From contig JANYGE010000013.1 in NCBI GenBank assembly GCA_025362535.1, positions 1 through 6,917 on the forward strand: DNA of 6,917 nt, read 5' to 3'. A model generated the notes under the pieces. It was given only the letters and a program-made list of their open reading frames with translations. It was not told the DNA's origin and made no database searches. Positions 1 through 5,817 of this stretch are shown here, piece by piece. Origin of the DNA: Hyphomicrobiales bacterium (GTDB taxonomy: Bacteria > Pseudomonadota > Alphaproteobacteria > Rhizobiales > Aestuariivirgaceae). Within the stretch, counting starts at the first letter, position 1. Every line of letters starts with the position of its first letter. The position numbers were made by a program, and so were the translations under genes.

Positions 1-472
1 CGAGCGGCGCTGACCAAGGATCAATCACATGCTCCCCTGGCACCAAAACCGCACCGAGAGCCTCTTTCGACAATTGATGCTCACGGATGCGGAGCTCTAT
101 GGGTGCAAGACGCCTGACATCTTTAACGCCATTGGCTGTGGCTTTGGCAATGATAGTATCAAGTGCGGCAAGATCATCTTGGGTCCAGGCCGTAACAATG
201 GCTCCGGTTTCCAAAATGGGCAAATTGAGCTGCTGCCGAATATCGAGATATTCGGCATAGCCTGCCTTCATGCATTGAAGTTCAAGCGATTTGGTGGGCG
301 CATCAAAACCCGTATGCAGCAAAGCACTATTGCCTTTAGAAGCGCCCGATAAAATATCAGCCGCTTTTTCCAGCAGCACGCATTTAAGCCCAGCCATGGC
401 AAAGCGCCGTAAAATAGCCAAGCCCACCACGCCGCCACCAATCACCGCAATATCGAATCTCTTATCCATCAT
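1..472 (-). CDS. FAD-dependent oxidoreductase, GlpA/LhgO-like (DAO family), partial
   Basis: This gene reads leftward and runs off the window's left edge; about 157 amino-terminal residues are visible with no stop. The product begins MMDKRFDIAVIGGGVVG: a Rossmann beta strand with the GxGxxG dinucleotide-binding motif (G12, G14, G17) and an acidic residue at E35 ending the second strand, as expected for FAD binding. The stretch at residues 43-56 (GASKGNSALLHTGF) resembles the segment after the FAD site in glycerol-3-phosphate dehydrogenase and L-2-hydroxyglutarate oxidase relatives. Family membership in DAO (PF01266-type) is fairly secure; the substrate is not. The start is either ATG of a tandem pair (472 or 469). 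No good Shine-Dalgarno precedes it, and TATAGC at 481-476 on the minus strand could be a -10 box giving a very short or absent leader. It lies downstream of the permease on the same strand but behind a terminator, so it may be transcribed separately. Confidence 0.85.
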   Translation of the reverse strand, partial: MMDKRFDIAVIGGGVVGLAILRRFAMAGLKCVLLEKAADILSGASKGNSALLHTGFDAPTKSLELQCMKAGYAEYLDIRQQLNLPILETGAIVTAWTQDDLAALDTIIAKATANGVKDVRRLAPIELRIREHQLSKEALGAVLVPGEHVIDPWSAPL

Positions 473-487
473 GCAGCTATACCACAT

Positions 488-516
488 AAAAAAGGGCGGC
501 CCGAAGACCGCCCTTT
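488..516 (-). terminator. Intrinsic terminator of the permease gene
   Basis: On the minus strand, AAAGGGCGG (516-508) pairs perfectly with CCGCCCTTT (499-491). The loop TCTTCGGG can close further by a T-G and a C-G pair into a UUCG tetraloop, giving an 11-bp stem. The T tract (493-488 on the minus strand) follows directly. It begins 16 bases past the permease stop, as expected for a Rho-independent terminator. It ends only about 15 bases before the ATG of the next leftward gene. Confidence 0.9.
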
Positions 517-532
517 CAGATTTTTATTTAGT

Positions 533-2263
533 TTATTTTGCCAGCGCTTTTTCGGCAGCAGCAATAGAGGCTTGGCGTTTAGCAATTTCCGCACCAATGG
601 GTGGGCCAGCAAAACGCTTGCCTTGCAGCATGAACACCAGAATGGCCATCACAATTGCAATTGCGATTCCGGCATAAGTTCCGAAGCTATCGCCTTCCAC
701 ATGCCAGAAATAATAAACGGCAGCGGCGGTAAGCACAGCAAACAGCAGGCCAATTGGCATGCGGCCTTCCATGGATTGCCAGAAGCCAATCAAAGCAAGG
801 ATCATGATCACAATCAGATAACCCACTTTTTCTTGTGGTGGCTGAATGCCTACATAGATGAGAATGGCGCAGCCAATAACGGCCAAACCAGCAACCAGCA
901 TGGAAGCACCCTTCAGATTGAACGGGCCTTTGTTTTTCCAACCGCCAGCCGATTCAGCTTTAAGCGCCGCACCAATTGGCATCAGGTAAGAAAGATACAA
1001 GAACACAGCGCAACCGGTGGAGAGCACGAGGAACGCGCCACCATAAAGTGTTGCCGCAATTGAGAGGATACCACCCACCCAAATCGCTGCACCAGGAGTG
1101 CGATATTGTGCACTCACGGCTTTCAGCGTGTCGGAGGCTGGCAAACCACCATCACGTGCGAAGGCATACATCATGCGTGAGCAAGAGGTGAGGCCAGCAA
1201 GAGCGCACAGGAAGTTTGAGACAACAATGCCGATGATGATCAGCGAACGCAGAATTTCAGGCATCTGCACTTGCGCAATCAACCAGTTAAACGCATTCCA
1301 ACCTTGAGCAGCACCAGCAGAAACACCATCAAGTGTAACAACGCCAGCAGCATCCTTTTGGTCTGGCAAGGCCAGAACGAAAGAACACACCATCACATAG
1401 CCAACCAAGAACGACCAGAACACCGAGCGGAGCATGCCCTTTGGCACTTCCTTCTGCGCATCACGGGTTTCTTCAGAGGTATGAGCGGAAGCATCAAAGC
1501 CAGTGATTGTATAAACCACATGTAATAAGCCGATGAGGAACACATAACCCACAGCAGCAGAAGCGGGCCACACATTGCCGCCGGTTTCACCGGAGTAATT
1601 GTGGAAGGTGAAGAGACGGCCAAACTCATGGCTGTCAGCAAAGGCCAACATCGCGATTGTCAACACGATGGCAGTTGCCAAGATGATGTAACCACTCCAA
1701 TCGGTGAGGATTGTGGTGAGGCGCAAGAAATAATGATTGAGCAGCGCCTGCAAAATAGTAACCGCCGTAATGAAGATGGTTTGAATCCACCAGCCACCGG
1801 AGAACTCACCGGTTGGGATCCAAGCCGTCACATCCATGTGCAGCACTTGCGCGAGGAACAAATCGCGGAACAGGTTAAACAGGCCCCAGTTCACCGATGA
1901 AACCACGAACAATAAGCCCAGCAAATTGAACCAGGCCGAAGCCCAGCCAAAGCCGCGCCCACCCAGAATGGACGACCAGTGGTAAATGCCACCTGCTGTT
2001 GGATAGGACGACGCAATTTGGCCCATGGCGGCTGCCACAAGCAAAGCGAAAATCGAACCCAGCGGCCAAACAATGCCGATAGAGGCACCACCGCCAGCAC
2101 TTAAAGCTACCGGAAATGCCGTGATGCCACCTGCCACGATGCAGATGATAGCAAATGAAATTGCAAAATTCTGAAATGCACCCATGCGGCGGGTGAGTTC
2201 CTGCGCATAGCCCATTCCGTGGAGAACTTTTTCGTCCTCGGTCATATGTTTATTATCAGCCAT
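533..2263 (-). CDS. APC-superfamily permease, amino acid/choline transporter type
   Basis: This 576-residue polytopic inner-membrane protein has about 12-14 hydrophobic segments. The amino-terminal half carries the APC signature: LTRRMGAFQNFAISF (23-37) leading into TM1, the GQIASSYPTAGGIYHW block (81-96) after TM2, and GFDASAHTSEET (255-266). That last motif is typical of the amino acid/choline transporter branch (TC 2.A.3.4, which includes fungal GABA and choline permeases). SRMMYAFARDGGLP (362-375) and GPFNL (446-450) are also family-like. The family imports amino acids, GABA, choline or related amines with a cation. The chosen ATG at 2263 has AGGGAG (2276-2271) seven bases upstream; the longer frame opening at 2287 lacks such a site and adds eight unconserved residues. 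The gene is divergent from the MttB-family gene, which hints at a quaternary amine substrate, but this is inference. A short charged tail after residue 548 should be cytoplasmic. Confidence 0.92.
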   Translation of the reverse strand: MADNKHMTEDEKVLHGMGYAQELTRRMGAFQNFAISFAIICIVAGGITAFPVALSAGGGASIGIVWPLGSIFALLVAAAMGQIASSYPTAGGIYHWSSILGGRGFGWASAWFNLLGLLFVVSSVNWGLFNLFRDLFLAQVLHMDVTAWIPTGEFSGGWWIQTIFITAVTILQALLNHYFLRLTTILTDWSGYIILATAIVLTIAMLAFADSHEFGRLFTFHNYSGETGGNVWPASAAVGYVFLIGLLHVVYTITGFDASAHTSEETRDAQKEVPKGMLRSVFWSFLVGYVMVCSFVLALPDQKDAAGVVTLDGVSAGAAQGWNAFNWLIAQVQMPEILRSLIIIGIVVSNFLCALAGLTSCSRMMYAFARDGGLPASDTLKAVSAQYRTPGAAIWVGGILSIAATLYGGAFLVLSTGCAVFLYLSYLMPIGAALKAESAGGWKNKGPFNLKGASMLVAGLAVIGCAILIYVGIQPPQEKVGYLIVIMILALIGFWQSMEGRMPIGLLFAVLTAAAVYYFWHVEGDSFGTYAGIAIAIVMAILVFMLQGKRFAGPPIGAEIAKRQASIAAAEKALAK

Positions 2264-2270
2264 TATGGCA

Positions 2271-2276
2271 CTCCCT
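2271..2276 (-). promoter_or_regulatory. Ribosome binding site deciding the permease start
   Basis: AGGGAG on the minus strand lies seven bases before the ATG at 2263. It supports that codon over the in-frame ATG at 2287. Confidence 0.75.
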
Positions 2277-2373
2277 AGCGCGTCCAAGGGCGGAACGGCG
2301 TTTCAATTGATTATGGAACAGCGCAAACAATCCCCTGCCTGCACGGTTAACAACCCCTTAACGGCATTGTGGC

Positions 2374-2390
2374 CGCTTTGTGGCAAAGCG
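2374..2390. repeat. Perfect inverted repeat, candidate operator or hairpin
   Basis: CGCTTTG and CAAAGCG pair perfectly around a TGG centre. The repeat overlaps two TTGTGGC copies spaced one helical turn apart, which fits a dimeric regulator site in the divergent region. There is no T tract, so it is not a classical terminator. Confidence 0.4.
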
Positions 2391-2484
2391 TCAACGGGGC
2401 TGCATGAGTCCAGTGTGCAGTGCAGCAAGGTTCGTTGATATTTCCTCACCTCTTTGCCCATGTCTCGCCAATCAGGAAAGTCTC

Positions 2485-2508
2485 ATGCTAGGCTTTAGGC
2501 ATGACTGA
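2485..2508 (+). other. Possible short upstream ORF overlapping the MttB-family start
   Basis: ATG at 2485 opens a seven-codon frame (MLGFRHD) ending at TGA 2506-2508, which overlaps the methyltransferase ATG at 2501. It has the best Shine-Dalgarno-like sequence in the area, AGGAAAG at 2474-2480, four bases before its ATG. That sequence is 20 bases from ATG 2501, too far to serve it directly. Termination-reinitiation coupling is possible but unproven. Confidence 0.25.
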
Positions 2509-4033
2509 CATTCAAAATCACCGCCGCAGCGGCGGTCGAGACGCAAGACGCGCCCTTCGTGGGGCCCCCATGCTCTCATTTCCCACTTTAGTGCGCGATA
2601 TTCCAACTTATGAATTGCTGCCCGATGAAGCGGTGGAGTTGATCCATCAGGAATCGCTCAAGATTCTCGAACAGGTGGGCTGCGAGTTCCGCGATGATCA
2701 AGCCCCGGCCATGTGGAAGGCGGCAGGGGCGGATGTGCAAGGCACGCTGGTTAAAATTGATAGTGGGCTGTTGATGGAGCTTATAGGCAAGGTTCCCTCC
2801 GAATTCACCCTCAATGCCCGTAACCCCGAACGCACGGTGAAAGTGGGCGGCAAGAACACGGTGTTTGTGCCGATGTATGGCGCGCCTTACGTGCGGGATC
2901 TTGAAGGTAAGCGCCGCTATGGCTCGCTCGAAGATTTACAGAATTTCCACAAGCTCGCCTACATGTCCCCGCAGCTGCACTCCTCCAGCTCAATCATTTG
3001 CGAGCCGATGGAGGTTCCAGTTCCCAAGCGCCATCTCCACATCATCCAATCAGCTCTTACCCATTCTGATAAACCCTTCATGGGCATCGTCACCTCCAAG
3101 GATCGCGCCGAAGATGTGATGAAAATGGCTGGCATTGTTTTTGGCGAAGACTATGTGAAAGATAATCCCGTCGTCGTCTCCATCACCAATTGCAACTCGC
3201 CCTTGGTGTGGGATCAAACCATGCTGGATGCGATGCGGGTTTATGCCTCGCATAATCAGCCCGTCATTCTCGCCCCCTTCGCTTTGTGTGGGGCATCCAC
3301 CTCAGCCTCGGCCATTGGTGCTGTGGCGCAAGTGAATGCCGAAGCTTTGGCCGGTGTGGCCTTTACGCAATTGATCAGGCCAGGCAGCCCGCAAATTTAC
3401 GGGCAGTTTATGGTAACGGTGGATATGAAAACCGGCGCACCTATGGGGGGCACACCCGAAGCAGCACAGATGATGTTTGTGATGGGGCAGCTCGCCCGCA
3501 AATATAAATTGCCATGGCGCACCTCAGGTTTCCATGTGGGCTCTAAAATCAATGATGCCCAGGCAGGTTATGAAGCCAATATGCTGATGCACGCGGCGAT
3601 ACTGTCGGGCGCAAATTACATCTGGCATGTGGCAGGCTGGCTGGAAGCGGGCCTAGCTTGCGGTTATTCGAAATTTATGACCGACTGCGAACAATTGGGC
3701 GGCTGGTATAAATACGCGGGCGGCCTCAAATTTGATGACTTTAAAGACGCCATGGCCGCCGTGCGCGAAGTGGGGCCAGCCGGGCATTTCCTCGGAACAG
3801 CACACACCTTAGAGCACTTCGAAAAAGCCTTCTTTATGCCCACAATTATGGATTTCAATTCATATGAGCAATGGAATGCCGAAGGAGCTAAAGACCACGA
3901 CACCAGAGGCCGCGAAAAAGCCAAGGCCATGCTAGCCGCCTACGAAAAGCCAAAGATGGATGAAGCCATCACCGAAGCCCTTGCAGAATTTGTAGCCAAG
4001 CGCGAACACGAACTGCCGAATCTGATGAGCTAA
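2501..4033 (+). CDS. MttB-family methyltransferase (non-pyrrolysine), quaternary amine type
   Basis: The 510-residue product belongs to the trimethylamine:corrinoid methyltransferase (MttB) superfamily, cytoplasmic TIM-barrel enzymes moving a methyl group from an amine to a corrinoid protein. Supporting blocks are the amino-terminal RRSGGRDARRAL (8-19), GTPEAAQMM (317-325), NDAQAGYEANMLMHAAILSGANY (351-373) and the carboxy-terminal GHFLGTAHTLEHF (428-440) with FMPTIMDFNSYEQW (445-458). Length matches the family. The reading frame has no internal amber codon, so this is not a pyrrolysine enzyme. By length, the pyrrolysine position of archaeal MttB should fall near residues 340-350. Characterised non-pyrrolysine members (MtgB, MtpB, MtcB) demethylate glycine betaine, proline betaine and carnitine. 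The substrate here is unknown, and no corrinoid protein or reactivase lies nearby. ATG 2501 is the first possible start, with an in-frame stop at 2489, and it keeps the conserved RR-GGR segment. No good Shine-Dalgarno precedes it at normal spacing. Confidence 0.92.
   Translation: MTDIQNHRRSGGRDARRALRGAPMLSFPTLVRDIPTYELLPDEAVELIHQESLKILEQVGCEFRDDQAPAMWKAAGADVQGTLVKIDSGLLMELIGKVPSEFTLNARNPERTVKVGGKNTVFVPMYGAPYVRDLEGKRRYGSLEDLQNFHKLAYMSPQLHSSSSIICEPMEVPVPKRHLHIIQSALTHSDKPFMGIVTSKDRAEDVMKMAGIVFGEDYVKDNPVVVSITNCNSPLVWDQTMLDAMRVYASHNQPVILAPFALCGASTSASAIGAVAQVNAEALAGVAFTQLIRPGSPQIYGQFMVTVDMKTGAPMGGTPEAAQMMFVMGQLARKYKLPWRTSGFHVGSKINDAQAGYEANMLMHAAILSGANYIWHVAGWLEAGLACGYSKFMTDCEQLGGWYKYAGGLKFDDFKDAMAAVREVGPAGHFLGTAHTLEHFEKAFFMPTIMDFNSYEQWNAEGAKDHDTRGREKAKAMLAAYEKPKMDEAITEALAEFVAKREHELPNLMS
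2520..2536 (+). repeat. GC-rich hairpin just inside the MttB-family gene
   Basis: ACCGCCG (2520-2526) and CGGCGGT (2530-2536) pair perfectly around CAG. The stem begins about 20 bases after the start codon and encodes part of the conserved RRSGGR segment, so it may be protein-driven. It is stable enough to influence initiation. Confidence 0.4.
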
Positions 4034-4485
4034 TGCAAATCTATGTTGATGCAGATGCCTGTCCGGTGAAAGATGAAGCGGCCAAAGTGGCGGCGCGGCA
4101 TCATCTTGTGATCCATTATGTTTCGAATTCTCACATGCGGCTTCCCTTTGGTGAGAATGTGAAACGCATGGTGGTAATGGCGGGGGCTGATGCGGCGGAT
4201 GATTGGATTGTCGAACAAGTTGAGCCCAATGATATTGTGGTAACGGCTGATATTCCGCTGGCAGCCCGCGCTCATAAAAAAGGCGCTCGTGTGATTTCCA
4301 ACACGGGCAAGGCCTTCACCGAAGATTCAATTCATATGGCCTTGGCCATGCGCAACTTAATGACAGAACTTCGCGAAACCACCGAGATGCGCGACTCCAA
4401 TGCCGCCTTCACCCCACGCGATCGATCGCAATTCCTGCAAAGTTTGGAGAGTGCTGTTCAAGTGGCAAAACGCAGTGTAACCTGA
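4033..4485 (+). CDS. UPF0178 (YaiI/YqxD, DUF188) family protein, PIN-like
   Basis: This 150-residue soluble protein is of normal family length. It shows the family hallmarks: IYVDADACPVK (3-13) at the amino-terminus, GADAADDWIVEQV (51-63), NDIVVTADIPLAARA (66-80) with D67 and D73, GARVISNTGKAFTEDSI (84-100) and the terminal FTPRDRSQFLQSLE (126-139). The conserved aspartates resemble the acidic metal-binding set of PIN-fold nucleases, and the family is usually grouped with that fold. To my knowledge no activity has been settled for it. Its ATG overlaps the preceding stop as TAATG, with no separate Shine-Dalgarno, so translation is probably coupled to the methyltransferase gene. A functional link to amine metabolism is not otherwise supported; this may only be co-transcription. 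Confidence 0.93.
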   Translation: MQIYVDADACPVKDEAAKVAARHHLVIHYVSNSHMRLPFGENVKRMVVMAGADAADDWIVEQVEPNDIVVTADIPLAARAHKKGARVISNTGKAFTEDSIHMALAMRNLMTELRETTEMRDSNAAFTPRDRSQFLQSLESAVQVAKRSVT

Positions 4486-4489
4486 AGCG

Positions 4490-5113
4490 ATGCAAGATTA
4501 CATCACCTCAGCGCTGGCAACCCTTTTGGTGATCTCCGATCCCATTTTTATGAGTGCCATTTTTCTCGGCCTCACCCATGACCTCAATAAATCGCAGCGC
4601 GCAGAGGTGGCCTTGCGTGGCTCGTTCATTGCGTTTCTCATTTTATTGGGAGCAGGTCTGGGCGGTGCAAAGCTTTTGACGGTGCTTGGCATTTCACTGT
4701 CAGCCTTTCGTATTGCCGGTGGCTTGCTGTTATTGTCATCAGCTGCGGAAATGGTATTTGACAGGCGCACCCAGCGCCAACAAGAATTGGCCACCAAAGC
4801 CATCACGGTTGATCATGTAAAAAACATTGCGGCCTTTCCCTTGGCGATTCCACTTCTCGCTGGGCCAGGCGCTATTTCGGCAATGATCTTGTTGGCTGGC
4901 CGGGCCGACGGTGACATTGAAAAGCTCACTGCCCTTTATGGCGTTGCGGCTTTTGTCATGCTCTCGTGTTATTTAAGTTTTCTCGCTGCCGAGCGTATTT
5001 CAAAGATGATGGGCATAACCGGCCGTGCTGTGCTCTCGCGCCTGCTCGGAATTATTTTAGCGGCCCTTGCCGTGCAATTCGTGATCGATGGGGTTGTGCC
5101 GCTGTTTCAATGA
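4490..5113 (+). CDS. MarC-family (UPF0056) integral membrane protein
   Basis: The 207-residue protein has six predicted membrane segments, near residues 5-28, 42-66, 70-90, 115-137, 148-167 and 182-204. MarC/UPF0056 family features are an amino-terminal ISDPIF (15-20) in the first helix, FRIAGGLLLL (73-82), AFPLAIPLLAGPGAIS (115-130) in the helix opening the second half, and SRLLGIILAALAVQFVIDG (183-201). The two halves look like a repeated three-helix unit. The family was once linked to multiple antibiotic resistance, but that role was not upheld and its substrate is unresolved. It starts four bases after the UPF0178 gene with only a weak GAAG upstream, fitting the end of a three-gene operon. 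Its stop overlaps the end of the convergent TetR gene by seven bases, so there is no space for an intergenic terminator. Confidence 0.92.
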   Translation: MQDYITSALATLLVISDPIFMSAIFLGLTHDLNKSQRAEVALRGSFIAFLILLGAGLGGAKLLTVLGISLSAFRIAGGLLLLSSAAEMVFDRRTQRQQELATKAITVDHVKNIAAFPLAIPLLAGPGAISAMILLAGRADGDIEKLTALYGVAAFVMLSCYLSFLAAERISKMMGITGRAVLSRLLGIILAALAVQFVIDGVVPLFQ

Positions 5114-5709
5114 TGGGTTGAACCCACCAGAAGCACATCGACAAAGCGCTCAAGCTCACTATCCAGCGTATCAGGCGCCAGACCAACAAAGCGATTATCA
5201 AGACTGATCGACACCACACCATGCACGGCAGCAAACATGGTGCGGGCGCGTTTGGCCAAAACATCAGGCGTGTAATCTGGCCGCAACAGGGCCAAGGGCT
5301 GGGCGATGCGCGCCATCAAATGCGTGAGGCTTTCGCTATACCAATCGGGCACATCTCGCCCTTCCGGAAGGTGATGCTCAAATAGAGCCCGCCAAGAGAG
5401 AGGGTGCTCCCGCGCAAAAGATAAATAAGCATGGGCCAAAGCTTTGAGCTGTTGCGGCGCTGGCGGATTGGCTTGCACGGCCCTAGTCATCACGTGATCA
5501 ATGTCAGCGAGAGTACGGGCATTCACCTCCAGCACCAAGGCATCAATATCCTCAAACATATTGTAAAGCCCACCCAGAGCACAGCCAGCCTCGGCCGCCA
5601 AATCACGGGCGCGTAAGCTGGAAAGGCCGTGCGCGGCAATCCGCTTTTGTGCCAAAGCAATGATCTTTGTGCGTAGAGCATCCCGTTTTTCCGAACGTTT
5701 ATCAGTCAT
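5107..5709 (-). CDS. TetR/AcrR-family regulator with WHG-type C-terminal domain
   Basis: This 200-residue regulator has an amino-terminal TetR DNA-binding domain. Helix 1 is around 11-27 (TKIIALAQKRIAAHG) and the helix-turn-helix is LRARDLAAEAGCALGGLYNMF (32-52), with the usual GxLYxxF-like recognition helix. The ligand-binding half contains LFEHHLPEG (109-117) and FAAVHGVVSISL (159-170), resembling the WHG-type carboxy-terminal domain common in proteobacterial TetR proteins. The inducer is unknown. AGAGGA (5726-5721, minus strand) lies 11 bases before the ATG, slightly long but usable. The gene is divergent from pspA across a 108-bp region with three matching palindromes, so it probably represses pspA-yiaAB and itself. 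Its last seven bases overlap the convergent marC-family gene. Confidence 0.93.
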   Translation of the reverse strand: MTDKRSEKRDALRTKIIALAQKRIAAHGLSSLRARDLAAEAGCALGGLYNMFEDIDALVLEVNARTLADIDHVMTRAVQANPPAPQQLKALAHAYLSFAREHPLSWRALFEHHLPEGRDVPDWYSESLTHLMARIAQPLALLRPDYTPDVLAKRARTMFAAVHGVVSISLDNRFVGLAPDTLDSELERFVDVLLVGSTHH

Positions 5710-5730
5710 TAACTAAAAATTCCTCTAAAT

Positions 5731-5745
5731 ATGAACATCGTTCAT
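5731..5745. promoter_or_regulatory. TetR operator candidate 1
   Basis: ATGAAC-ATC-GTTCAT has perfect 6-bp arms around a 3-bp centre. It is the site nearest the tetR start and so the likeliest for autoregulation. Its centre is 22 bp, about two helical turns, from that of site 2. Confidence 0.75.
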
Positions 5746-5752
5746 TTTATTC

Positions 5753-5767
5753 TTGAACACTGTTCAA
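5753..5767. promoter_or_regulatory. TetR operator candidate 2, overlapping the pspA -35
   Basis: TTGAAC-ACT-GTTCAA has perfect 6-bp arms sharing the TGAAC-N3-GTTCA core with sites 1 and 3. Its left arm is also the proposed -35 hexamer of the pspA promoter, so occupancy should block RNA polymerase. Confidence 0.78.
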
Positions 5768-5780
5768 ATTCTGCTATGGT
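5753..5780 (+). promoter_or_regulatory. Sigma70-type promoter of pspA-yiaAB
   Basis: A -35 TTGAAC (5753-5758) is followed after 16 bases by an extended -10, TGC-TATGGT (5772-5780). The predicted start near 5787 falls at the edge of operator 3 and leaves a leader of about 30 bases. No sigma54 -24/-12 elements are visible, unlike the PspF-controlled enterobacterial psp promoter. Confidence 0.6.
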
Positions 5781-5786
5781 GCAGTT

Positions 5787-5801
5787 GTGAACGATGTTCA
5801 T
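5787..5801. promoter_or_regulatory. TetR operator candidate 3, at the pspA start site
   Basis: GTGAAC-GAT-GTTCAT matches site 1 read on the opposite strand at 14 of 15 positions. It lies over the predicted transcription start, a typical repressor position. An ATG inside it at 5794 opens the pspA frame but has no ribosome binding site. Confidence 0.75.
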
Positions 5802-5805
5802 AAAC

Positions 5806-5810
5806 GGAGA
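5806..5810 (+). promoter_or_regulatory. Ribosome binding site of pspA
   Basis: GGAGA lies seven bases before ATG 5818. It favours that start over the in-frame ATG at 5794, which sits inside operator 3. Confidence 0.75.
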
Positions 5811-5817
5811 AAGCAAA

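Larger units (their letters stand above)
2264..2500. promoter_or_regulatory. Divergent regulatory region between permease and MttB-family gene
   Basis: These 237 bases lie between two divergent genes and contain no convincing ORF, so both promoters should be here. Visible structure: TTGTGGC occurs twice, at 2367-2373 and 2378-2384, exactly 11 bp apart; CGCTTTG-TGG-CAAAGCG (2374-2390) is a perfect 7-bp hairpin overlapping both copies; TTAAC is repeated within 2347-2363; and GCTGCA recurs inverted as TGCAGC just after 2399. TTGATA (2435-2440) is a possible rightward -35, but its -10 partner is poor. An extended -10-like TGCTAGGCT (2486-2494) sits right before the methyltransferase ATG. I cannot choose a promoter with confidence. 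Confidence 0.5.

Noticed and set aside
29..352. A 107-codon rightward frame at the left edge
   Set aside because: It lies antisense to the truncated FAD oxidoreductase, whose Rossmann motif makes the minus strand the coding one.
572..1063. A 163-codon rightward open frame opposite the permease gene
   Set aside because: It is rich in H, N, Q and R, has no hydrophobic core or motif, and is antisense to a clear APC permease.
2264..2287. Eight-residue amino-terminal extension of the permease
   Set aside because: The AGGGAG site at 2276-2271 points to the ATG at 2263, and the extra residues do not look conserved.
2374..2390. Intrinsic terminator in the divergent region
   Set aside because: The hairpin has no T tract on either side and lies upstream of both genes rather than downstream of one.
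2501..4033. Pyrrolysine-encoding mttB
   Set aside because: The frame is continuous with no amber codon and ends normally at TAA, so it is a non-pyrrolysine member of the superfamily.
5794..5817. Upstream ATG for pspA
   Set aside because: It lies inside operator 3 close to the predicted transcription start and has no ribosome binding site, whereas ATG 5818 has GGAGA and the expected family amino-terminus.
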